Positions 17,407-26,585 of a DNA stretch of 64,000 nucleotides are shown in pieces. Source of the stretch: Enterovibrio norvegicus_B. GTDB lineage: Bacteria > Pseudomonadota > Gammaproteobacteria > Enterobacterales > Vibrionaceae. The stretch covers positions 62,001 to 126,000 of the forward strand of contig NZ_MDAG01000090.1 in NCBI RefSeq assembly GCF_002876705.1. Reading direction: 5' to 3'. Positions within the stretch are counted from its first letter, which is position 1, and each line of letters begins with the position of its first letter. The translations under genes were made by a program, and so were the position numbers. The notes below the pieces were generated by a model. That model was not told where the DNA came from and searched no databases. It saw nothing but the letters and a program-made list of their open reading frames with translations.

Positions 17407-17637
17407 GTGGTTATCTCAATTCCTGGCGGAAAAGTGGTGGCGACCATGCACGAGGTTATGGTGAAACTCCAAGAGAATCGAATTACGCTGCAAGCGCATA
17501 CGGATGACATCAGTCTATTGGGTGCGCCTTGTATGCTGATTGCCAATGGTGGCACGGTGAATTGGAGTCTTTCTTTGGGTTCAAAAGAGAACGTGCAAGC
17601 AGTGAGCGATGCAACAGGCATTGCCATTAAAGGCTAG
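17407..17637 (+). CDS. Small protein of the DUF3389 type
   Basis: A 76-residue protein starting at GTG, two bases after the thioesterase gene, so translationally linked to it. The sequence (GGKVV, ITLQAHTD, CMLIANGG) agrees with what I recall of DUF3389, a family largely limited to vibrios and of unknown function. No signal peptide or metal-binding motif. Confidence 0.65.
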   Translation: MVISIPGGKVVATMHEVMVKLQENRITLQAHTDDISLLGAPCMLIANGGTVNWSLSLGSKENVQAVSDATGIAIKG

Positions 17638-17725
17638 TTGTTACCTCTTTTCTTGAACCCATGTATTTGTAAACATGAACCTAAACATAGCGCTTAGGTC
17701 TTTTTTGTGGGTTCAAGGAGAAAAA

Positions 17726-18088
17726 ATGACCATATTCAAAACATGCACAGCCGCTTTATTGCTTACCTGGTCGCCATTTTTGTTGGCAGGTAAGGCTGAT
17801 GTTGTTGATGCAACGCTTTCACCATCGGGTGACAGCTACCGCGTTTCTGCAACGGTGAAGCATGCTGATGAAGGTTGGGATCATTATGCCGATGCATGGC
17901 GTGTCGTCACCGCCGACGGCACCGTACTTGGAACACGAGAATTGGCGCATCCTCATGTTAACGAGCAACCCTTTACGCGCAGCTTGTCAGGCGTTGTTAT
18001 CCCTAGTGGGATTCAAGAGGTGTATATCGAAGCCAGAGACAGCGTGCATGGTTGGGGTGGTAAGCGAGTAACACTGCCCGTCAAATAG
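17726..18088 (+). CDS. Small exported protein, unknown function
   Basis: A 120-residue protein with a clear signal peptide (MTIFKTCTA then a Leu-rich core, cut near Ala19). The mature part is predicted beta-rich and ends with an HGWGGK segment. I have no firm family name. The ATG at 17726 follows CAAGGAG; an upstream in-frame ATG at 17675 would add 17 codons in front of the signal peptide and is unlikely. Confidence 0.75.
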   Translation: MTIFKTCTAALLLTWSPFLLAGKADVVDATLSPSGDSYRVSATVKHADEGWDHYADAWRVVTADGTVLGTRELAHPHVNEQPFTRSLSGVVIPSGIQEVYIEARDSVHGWGGKRVTLPVK

Positions 18089-18197
18089 TGTCAGTGTGAA
18101 GATATTGATAAAGAGCGATGTAGACGCCATCAAACTCGATATTTTAGCGAGTGCTGAGAGACTGTCGGTATAGGCATAAAGACCTCAGCGCAATTGA

Positions 18198-18222
18198 AAA
18201 AGCCACCGATCTTGGTGGCTTT
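18198..18222 (-). terminator. Terminator of the DUF2797 gene
   Basis: AAGCCACC/GGTGGCTT stem followed by a T-run on the minus strand, 40 bases beyond the DUF2797 stop. Confidence 0.8.
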
Positions 18223-18261
18223 GTCTATTTTCATTCCGGGTCAGCGGCTGTTGCCATTTAC

Positions 18262-19077
18262 TCAGTATTCGACATTCACTTCATAACTGGTGAATTTGCG
18301 AATATTGATGACGCCAGTATCGAAAATCAAGTATTGCCCTTTGATGCCTTCCAGTACGCCAGATACCACGGGCTCTTTATCAAAATTGTGGGAGACGATT
18401 TTGGTAGGGTGTTGAGTGACAGGGTAACTAATAGTGACGATGTCATGGAATATTGGATCAATCGCATCGAAGCCATACTGAATGCGAAGGCTATACAGTT
18501 TGGCATCAATCAAAGGCAGTAAGCGTCTCGCTTCCGCTTTCAAATCTAAAGGCTCGTTATCGCCTTTGAGTAGGGCGCGCCAATTGGTTTTGTCTGCCAC
18601 AAACTCTGCAAGGGCAATTTCTACTAACCCTGATAGGTGACGATTCTTCACTTTAATGATCGGAAGCGCTTGCGTCGCCCCCTGATCTATCCAGCGCGTC
18701 GGAATCTGGCTCGCGCGGGTGATGCCCACTTTCAACCCTGATGTGTTAGACAGATAAACGATGTGGTCTGTCATACAGAATTGCTCACCCCATTCAGGCT
18801 CTCTGCAGGTGCCTTCTGCGAAGTGACACGTTTCAGGCTTCATAATGCACATGTCGCACCGCGCAAGTTTCCTCATGCAGGTGAAGCAATGTCCTTGGCT
18901 AAAACTTTTATTGGTTTTATTGCCACAAGCATCGCAATAGATGTTGCCAGTGTGCGTCAGGGTGAGTGACTTACCGATAAGGGGTGTTAGCTCAACCTGA
19001 TTTTCGCCGACGAGAAGAGTGTAACGCACAGTGTCTTCAAGTGCGCTTTTCATTTTGCTCAAAGTACCAGTAATCAT
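18262..19077 (-). CDS. DUF2797 protein with zinc-finger-like N-terminus
   Basis: A 271-residue cytoplasmic protein of the DUF2797 family. Near residues 46-80 several CxxC-type pairs (YCDACG, HCFTCM, RCDMC) look like zinc ribbons, and the middle contains YLSNTSGLKVGITRASQIPTRW, which resembles the GIY-YIG-like core ('YLG-t---KVGvT') of the family. The function of the family is not established. The start is ATG at 19077, some distance behind AAAGGA; an alternative ATG is at 19053. Confidence 0.8.
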   Translation of the reverse strand: MITGTLSKMKSALEDTVRYTLLVGENQVELTPLIGKSLTLTHTGNIYCDACGNKTNKSFSQGHCFTCMRKLARCDMCIMKPETCHFAEGTCREPEWGEQFCMTDHIVYLSNTSGLKVGITRASQIPTRWIDQGATQALPIIKVKNRHLSGLVEIALAEFVADKTNWRALLKGDNEPLDLKAEARRLLPLIDAKLYSLRIQYGFDAIDPIFHDIVTISYPVTQHPTKIVSHNFDKEPVVSGVLEGIKGQYLIFDTGVINIRKFTSYEVNVEY

Positions 19078-19325
19078 GGTTTTATTATTGTTGTCCTTTA
19101 CGTGGGAGCAGTTTACCAGAAACGGTCAAAAATTTTAGGTGATCAAAACAGCAAACGACATCATTGAGACGTCAGCAAAAAGTAAGGGTGTAAACGAAGT
19201 GCGGGCGTTAGACGAGAAGAGAATGTCAGCGCGAAGATAAGAGGAAATAAAAACCGATGAAACGAGGGCTCATTTCACCGGCCTAGACATTCATGTGTTT
19301 GAACACGTGCCGTTAACGCAAAGTC

Positions 19326-19625
19326 TTAGCGTTTCACAATACCGCTGTTCAAATCGATATAAAGAGACAGCGACACAATCAACACATTCTTCTCAATGTC
19401 TTCATTGATATCGTCGATCACAAACAAATCAGCATCAGAGTCTGCAGTGTTGTTTTCGGCGAGTTGGATAATGTCTTGTTGGATATCACCATAAACCGTC
19501 AGTTCTTCGACTTTTTCATAGTGTCCGTAATCTAGTAACGCTGCAGGAGCAAGTTCGGGTTTCGCCATCGCAGAAGTAGAGGCGACAAGGGTGGCGGCAA
19601 GCAGGGGCAAAGTAAAAAAACGCAT
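19326..19625 (-). CDS. Small exported protein, unknown function
   Basis: A 99-residue protein with a signal peptide (cleavage probably after AMA near residue 21). The mature domain is acidic (many Asp and Glu around residues 55-80) and ends in alternating hydrophobic residues. No family recognised. It is monocistronic, with empty flanks on both sides. Confidence 0.65.
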   Translation of the reverse strand: MRFFTLPLLAATLVASTSAMAKPELAPAALLDYGHYEKVEELTVYGDIQQDIIQLAENNTADSDADLFVIDDINEDIEKNVLIVSLSLYIDLNSGIVKR

Positions 19626-19764
19626 TTGGATGGTCCATCATTCTTAGTATTGGCAAAATTTTGCCATACCAAATTTTCTATATGTCAGTGGTGAGTCAGA
19701 ATCGCTTTATTGTGCGGTAAAAAAAGTGACTTTTATGGAATAGCTGTGAATTGTTTGGGGTAAC

Positions 19765-20769
19765 TCACATTTCTACAAGGATCGGACAATGATCCGTGAG
19801 TCTATAGGTCGCGACAGCATGGTATGAATACTGATACTGCTTCGTTTTAGGTGGGATTTCGACATCGATAGCACCTGGGCTAGCAATGATATGGTCGATC
19901 AGTTTTCTATAGACAACATGCTCCCAACGTTTGGTGCGATAGTTATACTTACGGGCTTTACACTTACTTTTCGTATTCTGTGTCAGATTTACGACGTTCT
20001 CTTCGCCCACCTCTTTGATGAGCGCCTTCCAAACCCACTCGTTTTTATCGTTTAAGTAATGGTTGAAATCCCCCGCAACCACAAACTCTTCATTCAGTTT
20101 TGTGCGTGTGTTTATCCAAACGGACAACGCTTCAATTTGTCGGTCGAGTTTCTTGCAACTGTTGTTACGACGGACAGGGGTTTCAAAGCAGCCAGATTTT
20201 AAGTGAATAGAAAGTAAATGAAGGGAAGGTTTGCCTTCTCGTTCTACTTCTATGTAGGCGCCATAGCGTAAATTACCATCAGAGAGGAAAGTAGGCAGAC
20301 CAAGTGGTTTGTAGTCGGGATGATCAATCACTGAGATCCCTTTTCTTACTGCCCAACCTGTAAACTGACCACTGCCTCGGCTGTGCTTAAATCGCGCCTT
20401 TCTATCAGACAAATAGATGTCGTATTCGTTTATATCGAGCACTTTCGCGAGTACGTCTTCAGAATCGACTTCTTGGAAGGCAATTAGGTCAGGATTAATC
20501 ACGGCAGACACGGTTTTCAACATCAAGTAATCGTCTTTGGTGCGCTTACTTTGAATCATGTCATTTTTGTCGGATAACCACTCCATATTCCACGTAGCAA
20601 TGGAGAGAGAGGCGTGGGCGGAGTGCATGAAAAAGAGTGATAACAAAGCGAAAGGGAGTATGAGTATGTGACGCCATACAGGTGTGTTTGCAGCTTGCCG
20701 GGAGCTGGCAATAGAAAACGGGAAGACGCTGTTCTTTACGCAGCTTCTGTCTGTGACGCTAAAACGCAT
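19765..20769 (-). CDS. Exported endonuclease/exonuclease/phosphatase-family protein
   Basis: A 334-residue protein with an N-terminal hydrophobic export segment (about 35-55) followed by an EEP domain: ATWNMEW, IAFQEVDSED (metal-binding Glu), IHLKSG, VAGDFNH and a final TDHCPI with the catalytic Asp-His. This is the DNase I / exonuclease III fold, which cleaves phosphodiesters. An exported location suggests an extracellular or periplasmic nuclease or phosphoesterase; the substrate is unknown. I chose the ATG at 20769 since the 76 codons upstream contain no signal and no good ribosome site. Confidence 0.82.
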   Translation of the reverse strand: MRFSVTDRSCVKNSVFPFSIASSRQAANTPVWRHILILPFALLSLFFMHSAHASLSIATWNMEWLSDKNDMIQSKRTKDDYLMLKTVSAVINPDLIAFQEVDSEDVLAKVLDINEYDIYLSDRKARFKHSRGSGQFTGWAVRKGISVIDHPDYKPLGLPTFLSDGNLRYGAYIEVEREGKPSLHLLSIHLKSGCFETPVRRNNSCKKLDRQIEALSVWINTRTKLNEEFVVAGDFNHYLNDKNEWVWKALIKEVGEENVVNLTQNTKSKCKARKYNYRTKRWEHVVYRKLIDHIIASPGAIDVEIPPKTKQYQYSYHAVATYRLTDHCPILVEM

Positions 20770-21052
20770 AAAAGTCGTGTTTCTCTCTTTATTATCTTTT
20801 CGTTTCGTTGAGAGCGAACCACAGCTTCTCAATTGCGTTGACTTTAAGCAACCCCAAGTAAATCGACGACTGACGCTGAATCCTGCGTATCGAGGTTGTC
20901 TGTTATATTGGGCGATAGTAGTGCATACAGTATACGATGTTTTTTCAAACTGACATTTTTGCGTTATACGTATCACTTTTTTACAGGCTTTTCTCAAATA
21001 TTGAAGCTTATCCGCACTAATCGAATAGATAAAAAACGCATCCTATTTGGCC

Positions 21053-21066
21053 ATGATCTAAATCAA
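21053..21066. promoter_or_regulatory. FNR-like site upstream of nrdD
   Basis: ATGAT-CTAA-ATCAA matches the FNR consensus TTGAT-N4-ATCAA in nine of ten positions. FNR induction under oxygen limitation would suit an anaerobic ribonucleotide reductase. Confidence 0.6.
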
Positions 21067-21094
21067 TGAATTTGTCCCTTCGTGATCGTCTAAT

Positions 21095-21141
21095 GCACCA
21101 CATATTGTAGCTGTCACTATCAACTTGCCCATATTTGGTAT
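21095..21141. promoter_or_regulatory. Pair of NrdR-like boxes upstream of nrdD
   Basis: Two sites with cores CCACATATTG (21098-21107) and CCATATTTGG (21129-21138) match the NrdR core CWATATATWG in 8 and 7 of 10 positions. They start 31 bases apart, three helical turns, the usual NrdR spacing. NrdR represses ribonucleotide reductase genes when dATP is high. Confidence 0.6.
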
Positions 21142-21363
21142 TTGTTGACGGGTTGGACACTAACGTGATACGCACCAAGTTCTCATGAAATTAGCAGAAA
21201 AAATGCTGTTAATTAGGGTGCTTTTGTGTGTATCGCCATGACACCACAGTGATCGAGTGATTTACGTATTTCAATGCTTTGCCTTTCTCAATTTAGGCGA
21301 GCATGGTTGTTTTTTCTTTATCAGTTACTGGGTGTATTAGGACTATTCGTTGAGGAGTTTTTT

Positions 21364-23484
21364 GTGAAACCTGTTGTCATCAAACGTGATGGATGCCGCG
21401 TACCATTTCAGCGTCAACGCATTGAAGATGCGGTAATCAGTGCTGCGTGTAATATTGAAAACATGGATCAAGCTTATGCTGCCGCGGTTGCGGACGGCGT
21501 TCTTGCGCAATTTATGCGTGCAGACGACGTTGATATCCATCAGATCCAAGACGCAGTCGAAAACCATTTGATGGCAGGACCACATAAAGCAGTCGCGCGT
21601 GCATACATTGAATACCGTCATGATCGTGACAGCATTCGCGAGCGCAAAAGCCGACTGAACCATGAGATTCGTGGCTTGGTTGAGCAGACCAACTCTGACA
21701 TCCTTAACGAAAACGCAAACAAAGACAGCAAAGTGATCCCAACCCAGCGTGATTTGTTGGCGGGTATCGTGGCGAAACACTACGCCACCCAATACATGTT
21801 GCCAAAATCGGTTGTTCGCGCGCACGAGCAAGGCGATATTCACTATCACGATTTGGACTACGCCCCTTTCTTCCCAATGTTTAACTGCATGTTGATCGAC
21901 CTTGAAGGCATGCTGACCAAAGGGTTCAAGATGGGTAATGCGGAAATTGATCAACCTAAATCAATTTCAACGGCAACGGCCGTTACCGCACAAATCATTG
22001 CACAAGTGGCGAGCCACATTTATGGCGGCACCACGATTAACCGTATTGATGAAACCCTCTCACCGTATGTTGAAATCAGCTACGAAAAACACCTCGCAGT
22101 TGCGCGTGAGTGGAACATTGCTGATGCCGAAGGCTATGCGGAATCCCGTACTGAGAAAGAGTGTTACGACGCGTTCCAATCGCTCGAATATGAAGTAAAT
22201 ACCCTGCATACCGCAAACGGACAAACGCCGTTTGTTACGTTCGGTTTTGGTTTGGGCGAATCATGGGCTGCGCGCATGATCCAATCTTCTATTCTGAAAA
22301 ACCGCATCGCGGGATTGGGTAAAAATCGCAAGACTGCGGTATTCCCAAAATTGGTCTTTAGCGTAAAAGCGGGCTTGAACCTGAAAGACGGTGAGCCGAA
22401 CTACGACATCAAGAAACTTGCATTGGAATGTGCGTCTAAGCGTATGTATCCAGACATCTTAAACTACGATCGCGTGGTGGAAGTGACTGGGTCATTCAAA
22501 ACCCCGATGGGCTGCCGTAGCTTCTTATCAGCGTATGAAGAAAATGGCGAGCTGATCCACGAGGGTCGTAACAACCTTGGCGTGATCAGCCTGAACTTAC
22601 CGCGCATTGCGATTCGTGCAAATGGCTGTGAGAAAACCTTCTACAAACTGCTGGATGAAGTGATGGCGGTTGCGCGTGAAGGTTTGGATTCACGCATTGC
22701 TCGCTTAGATGGCGTGAAGGCACGTGTTGCCCCGATCCTTTATATGGAAGGCGCGTGTGGCGTTCGCTTGAAGGCAGATGACAACATCAGCGAGATTTTC
22801 AAAAACGGCCGTTCTTCGATTTCAATGGGCTACATCGGCCTGCATGAAACCATGAACGCTTTGTATGGTACTGAGCAGCATGTGTACGACTCGCCAGAAT
22901 TGCGCGAGAAAGCCATTGCCATTATTCAGCACATGAAAGCGGCAACTGATCGCTGGAAAGACGAAACCGGTTATGGTTTCAGCCTGTACAGCACGCCAAG
23001 TGAAAACTTGTGCAGCCGTTTCTGCAAAATTGACACAAAAGAATTTGGTTTGGTTGATGGTGTAACGGACAAAGGTTACTACACCAATAGCTTCCACCTT
23101 GATGTAGAGAAAAGCGTTAACCCGTACGACAAAATCGACTTTGAAATGCCTTACCCGCCAATCGCGAACGGTGGCTTCATTTGTTACGGCGAATACCCGA
23201 ATATTCAACACAACGTTGAAGCACTCGAAAATGTGTGGGATTACAGCTACGAACGCGTGCCTTACTACGGCACAAACACGCCGATTGATGAATGTTACGA
23301 ATGTGGCTTCATGGGTGAGTTTGAATGTTCGAGCAAAGGTTTTGTCTGCCCAAGTTGTGGCAACCATGATTCAACCAAAGTGTCTGTGACACGTCGTGTT
23401 TGTGGTTACCTGGGGAGCCCTGATGCACGTCCGTTTAACGACGGCAAGCAAGAAGAAGTAAAACGTCGCGTTAAACACATGTAA
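21364..23484 (+). CDS. nrdD: Anaerobic ribonucleoside-triphosphate reductase, class III
   Basis: A 706-residue enzyme (family about 710) that makes deoxynucleotides without oxygen. An ATP-cone regulatory domain spans about 3-90. The glycyl-radical motif RVCGYLG places the radical glycine at 681, the same number as in E. coli. Four cysteines of the C-terminal zinc site are in CYECG and CPSCG. I chose the GTG at 21364, behind TTGAGGAG; earlier starts would add a hydrophobic leader that makes no sense for this enzyme. nrdG follows after nine bases. Confidence 0.96.
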   Translation: MKPVVIKRDGCRVPFQRQRIEDAVISAACNIENMDQAYAAAVADGVLAQFMRADDVDIHQIQDAVENHLMAGPHKAVARAYIEYRHDRDSIRERKSRLNHEIRGLVEQTNSDILNENANKDSKVIPTQRDLLAGIVAKHYATQYMLPKSVVRAHEQGDIHYHDLDYAPFFPMFNCMLIDLEGMLTKGFKMGNAEIDQPKSISTATAVTAQIIAQVASHIYGGTTINRIDETLSPYVEISYEKHLAVAREWNIADAEGYAESRTEKECYDAFQSLEYEVNTLHTANGQTPFVTFGFGLGESWAARMIQSSILKNRIAGLGKNRKTAVFPKLVFSVKAGLNLKDGEPNYDIKKLALECASKRMYPDILNYDRVVEVTGSFKTPMGCRSFLSAYEENGELIHEGRNNLGVISLNLPRIAIRANGCEKTFYKLLDEVMAVAREGLDSRIARLDGVKARVAPILYMEGACGVRLKADDNISEIFKNGRSSISMGYIGLHETMNALYGTEQHVYDSPELREKAIAIIQHMKAATDRWKDETGYGFSLYSTPSENLCSRFCKIDTKEFGLVDGVTDKGYYTNSFHLDVEKSVNPYDKIDFEMPYPPIANGGFICYGEYPNIQHNVEALENVWDYSYERVPYYGTNTPIDECYECGFMGEFECSSKGFVCPSCGNHDSTKVSVTRRVCGYLGSPDARPFNDGKQEEVKRRVKHM

Positions 23485-23493
23485 GGCAGAGTC

Positions 23494-23964
23494 ATGAATT
23501 TCCATCAATATTATCCGGTTGACGTTGTCAACGGCGAAGGAACGCGTTGTACCTTGTTTGTTGCAGGGTGTGAGCACCAATGCCGTGGCTGCTATAACCA
23601 ATCTACTTGGTCGCTGAATTCAGGGCAGGTATTTGATAAGCAGATGGAAGATCGCGTCATAACGGACTTAAATGACACTCGTATCAAACGCAGAGGATTG
23701 TCGTTAAGCGGCGGCGATCCGCTTCATCCTGCTAATGTGCCAGCAGTGCTTGCCTTGGTGAAGCGTGTGCGCGCTGAGTGTGAAGGCAAAGATGTCTGGT
23801 TATGGTCTGGGTATGAGCTTGCGAATTTGACGCAAGAACAGCAGGCTGTTATTGATCTCGTTGACGTACTGATAGACGGTAAATATGAAAAAGAACTGGC
23901 GAGTCCGTCGTTACCTTGGCGTGGCAGTGCTAACCAAGTGATTCATCGTTTGACACTGGTCTAA
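23494..23964 (+). CDS. nrdG: Anaerobic ribonucleotide reductase activating protein
   Basis: A 156-residue radical-SAM enzyme. Cysteines 26, 30 and 33 (CEHQCRGC) bind the 4Fe-4S cluster that cleaves S-adenosylmethionine to generate the glycyl radical on NrdD. The SLSGGDPLHP segment binds SAM. It is cotranscribed with nrdD, with AAGGCAG ahead of the ATG, and is followed by a terminator. Confidence 0.96.
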   Translation: MNFHQYYPVDVVNGEGTRCTLFVAGCEHQCRGCYNQSTWSLNSGQVFDKQMEDRVITDLNDTRIKRRGLSLSGGDPLHPANVPAVLALVKRVRAECEGKDVWLWSGYELANLTQEQQAVIDLVDVLIDGKYEKELASPSLPWRGSANQVIHRLTLV

Positions 23965-23993
23965 CAATTCTTATTCATACATATCATAAGCTT

Positions 23994-24020
23994 AATGCCG
24001 CTAATTTAGCGGCATTTTTT
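23994..24020 (+). terminator. Terminator of nrdDG
   Basis: AATGCCGCT/AGCGGCATT hairpin with a six-T run, 30 bases after the nrdG stop. Confidence 0.9.
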
Positions 24021-24130
24021 ATGCTAGCCGCAAAAGGTCGACAGACCTTGGTCATCGAGTTTGATATTGTATACTGGTTTTTGTTGGACCATTCTTCGAT
24101 TCAGCATTGCCCCAGCACTAAGGACACCGA

Positions 24131-24730
24131 ATGAAACGACATAGAATGAAGCTACATATAATGAAGCTACATAAAATGAAGCTGTGTAAAACAGCTGTGT
24201 GCAAGTTTGCCTTGTTCTCTTTACTTGCCTTGGTTTTCGCAGGCTCTTTTTCTGTTTCTCATGCAGCAACTGATTCCTCGTTGTACGAGCACGCATCCGA
24301 TGGAAAATTGATGCTCGGCGAGAAAGAGTGGGTGAAAGTGGATACCATCGGCGTGGTTGCCGAAGCGCGGGTAGACACGGGCGCAACGACCTCATCGATC
24401 AGTGCTGTCGACATCAAGCCGTTCGAACGCGACGGTAAGAAATGGGTCAAATTCCGTTTAGCGCATGACAATAAAGAAAGTGATGTGTTGGAATCTCGTG
24501 TTGTGCGTACTGTACGCATCATTCAATCGAGTGCGGAAGGGTATGATCGTCGTTATGTTGTGTCGCTGCCCATCACCATTGGTGATGTCACAGAAAGTAC
24601 CGAGTTCACTTTACGTGATCGACACCATCTCAATTTCCCCGTTCTTCTTGGGCGCACCTATTTAAAGGGCACGGCACTTGTCGATGTTAGCCGAAAATAT
24701 GTTCAACCCAAACCCGACTCAGCACGTTAA
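24131..24730 (+). CDS. Exported retropepsin-like protein (putative ATP-dependent zinc protease family, COG4067)
   Basis: A 199-residue protein. After a signal peptide (hydrophobic core about 24-38, cut after SHA near 45), the domain has VDTGATTSSI near residue 80, the aspartic-protease-like DTGA motif, and LLGRTYL near the end; together these mark the RimB-type family often labelled ATP-dependent zinc protease. Members found beside RimK cut glutamate tails; no rimK is here. The first 16 codons contain four ATGs in a near-exact 15-base tandem repeat (MKLH units), so the true start may be any of 24131, 24146, 24161 or 24176. AAGGA precedes the first. Confidence 0.8.
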   Translation: MKRHRMKLHIMKLHKMKLCKTAVCKFALFSLLALVFAGSFSVSHAATDSSLYEHASDGKLMLGEKEWVKVDTIGVVAEARVDTGATTSSISAVDIKPFERDGKKWVKFRLAHDNKESDVLESRVVRTVRIIQSSAEGYDRRYVVSLPITIGDVTESTEFTLRDRHHLNFPVLLGRTYLKGTALVDVSRKYVQPKPDSAR

Positions 24731-24781
24731 AAAGCGACCACGTAGATAAAAATGTCAACGTCTCTGTAAAGATGTAAAGCG

Positions 24782-24817
24782 AGCGCAACGGTAATGATTA
24801 CCTTTGCGCTTTTTTTG
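24782..24817 (+). terminator. Strong terminator of the retropepsin-like gene
   Basis: Arms AGCGCAA/TTGCGCT extended by GGTAAT/ATTACC inside, followed by seven or more Ts. Confidence 0.9.
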
Positions 24818-24891
24818 ATTTGCGCTTCGCGCATGTTCTAGTAATGTAGGTGCATCACGTTTTAAATAGCCGTTAAATAAGGAAGTTACCC

Positions 24892-26076
24892 ATGCTAGAT
24901 CTGCTCACTCCGGCGCAACAAGATCCGATTTTGTCACTCTCTATTGCTTACCGACAAGATACGCGTACGGACAAAATGGATCTTGGGATTGGCGTATACA
25001 AGGATAGCCAAGGCAATACCCCTATCATGCAAGCCGTGAAAGTGGCTCAGCAGCAACTTGCCGATGAACAAACAACGAAAAGCTATGTTGGCCTTGCGGG
25101 CAATGAAGCCTTCAACCAGGCAATGACGGATTTGTTGCTCAAAGGCACTGACGGGTATCAGCGCTGTGCGACAGTTCAGACACCGGGTGCGAGTGGTGCG
25201 TTACGTATGTTGGCTGATTTGATGTTCCTCGCTAAACCTGTCACCACGGTTTGGATCAGCGACCCGAGTTACGTGAACCACAAACCTGTCATGGAAGCTG
25301 CAGGTTTGACGGTGAAGTTTTACCCTTACTTTAATGCAGCGACCAAACAAGTTGACGCCGATGCCATGCTTGATGCTTTGTCTAAAGCAGGTTCGGACGA
25401 TGTAGTTCTTCTTCATGGTTGTTGCCACAACCCAACCGGTGCAGACATTCGCCCTGAGCATTGGCAGGCGATCAATGCGCTTGCGCAGAAGAACGGCTTT
25501 ACACCTTTCGTAGACATTGCGTATCAAGGTTTTGGTGCGGGTTTAGAAGAAGATGCACAAGGTTTACGTTTGCTGGCAGATTCCGTCGAAGAAATGCTTA
25601 TCGCCACCTCGTGCTCTAAGAATTTCGGCTTATACCGTGAACGCACCGGTGCGGCCATTGTGATTGGTAAAAATGCGAAGGAAGCCATGAACGCGAAAGG
25701 GCGTGTGCTTCAATTGGCGCGTGCAACATACACCATGCCACCTGATCATGGCGCAGCAATCGTAGAAACGATCCTCACCAGCGACGCGCTAACGCAGCAA
25801 TGGCGTTCTGAACTAGACGCAATGCGTGGTCGAATTGTGTCGCTACGTGAAGCGTTGTGTACGTCTTTGGTTGAGCGTTGTGGTGATAATCGTTTTGATT
25901 TCATCAAGCAGCACCAAGGTATGTTCTCTATGCTGGGTCTGTCGCCAGAGCAAGTTGGCAAACTGCGTGATGAGTTTGGTATCTATGCGGTGGGTGATAG
26001 CCGTATTAATGTGGCGGGCTTAACGGAATCGCGCATTGATTACCTTGCAGATGCCTTAGTGAAGGTGTCTTCGTAA
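24892..26076 (+). CDS. tyrB: Aromatic amino acid aminotransferase
   Basis: A 394-residue class I aminotransferase of the AspC/TyrB branch. Pyridoxal phosphate is held by Lys243 (SCSKNFGLYRE), with Asn180 and Asp208 as the other standard contacts; SRINVAG near the C-terminus carries the substrate-binding Arg. It transfers the amino group between glutamate and aromatic or dicarboxylic amino acids. TyrB rather than AspC is chosen from general sequence feel and is not certain. Monocistronic, with AAGGAAG ahead of the ATG. Confidence 0.85.
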   Translation: MLDLLTPAQQDPILSLSIAYRQDTRTDKMDLGIGVYKDSQGNTPIMQAVKVAQQQLADEQTTKSYVGLAGNEAFNQAMTDLLLKGTDGYQRCATVQTPGASGALRMLADLMFLAKPVTTVWISDPSYVNHKPVMEAAGLTVKFYPYFNAATKQVDADAMLDALSKAGSDDVVLLHGCCHNPTGADIRPEHWQAINALAQKNGFTPFVDIAYQGFGAGLEEDAQGLRLLADSVEEMLIATSCSKNFGLYRERTGAAIVIGKNAKEAMNAKGRVLQLARATYTMPPDHGAAIVETILTSDALTQQWRSELDAMRGRIVSLREALCTSLVERCGDNRFDFIKQHQGMFSMLGLSPEQVGKLRDEFGIYAVGDSRINVAGLTESRIDYLADALVKVSS

Positions 26077-26100
26077 CTGCATCTTCATCCCGTGTTTCAG

Positions 26101-26130
26101 TGACAATGCATGAGTAATCATGCATTGTCA
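26101..26130 (+). other. Long perfect hairpin after tyrB
   Basis: Perfect 13-base arms (TGACAATGCATGA and its complement) around a GTAA loop, 24 bases after the tyrB stop, without a T-run. It could stabilise the tyrB mRNA 3' end or bind a dimeric protein. Confidence 0.6.
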
Positions 26131-26190
26131 TGATGGGTAGTCATGATTCAGTAACGATGCGGTGCGTTTGAATGCGCGGCATACAATTTA

Positions 26191-26215
26191 AAAAGCCAGC
26201 CTAGTGCTGGCTTTT
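26191..26215 (+). terminator. Terminator downstream of tyrB
   Basis: AAAAGCCAGC/GCTGGCTTTT hairpin, 115 bases after the tyrB stop; a classic rho-independent form. Confidence 0.85.
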
Positions 26216-26585
26216 CTGTCTTTAAACGCGAGAAGCTATGGATGCCAAAAAGAGCGACTTCTCGCGGATAACGTTGACTCTATTTCGCGAATTCATTCTT
26301 AAATGATCACTTATACCTATCATTGCATAAGTAGGTGTATGTAGTTTTCATAAGCGTACTTTATGATTGATTCTATTCACTATTTATTGATGAAACATGT
26401 TTTAAACGTAATTTCTGGATGAATAATCAGAAAGAGGTTTTATTTCAAATTATTGATTTTATTATTAATTAAAATGATTAGGCTTTTTGTTTATTTTCGG
26501 CAAAAGATCCCAGTTCTCATTTTTGACCTACAACCCTGCTGACTCATTGTGACTATATTTCCATATATTATGTTCAGTTCTCCAT

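Larger units (their letters stand above)
20770..21363. other. Divergent intergenic region with nrdD control sites
   Basis: Nearly 600 bases without a convincing gene. The right half carries an FNR-like site and two NrdR-like boxes ahead of nrdD. The left half should hold the promoter of the EEP-family gene. A long in-frame extension of nrdD to 21274 exists but lacks support. Confidence 0.5.
26077..26585. other. Intergenic region, AT-rich in its right half
   Basis: About 500 bases. The left part has two hairpins (26101-26130 and 26191-26215). From 26280 to 26585 the sequence is markedly AT-rich, without open frames, and presumably contains the promoter of the following protease cluster; such a region could attract H-NS. 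Confidence 0.4.

Noticed and set aside
18151..18522. 123-codon frame on the plus strand
   Set aside because: It overlaps the DUF2797 gene on the other strand and its terminator; no ribosome site and no family resemblance.
21343..21954. 203-codon frame antisense to nrdD
   Set aside because: A shadow of the strongly coding nrdD frame; its composition is Val/Phe/His-rich, as expected from antisense reading.
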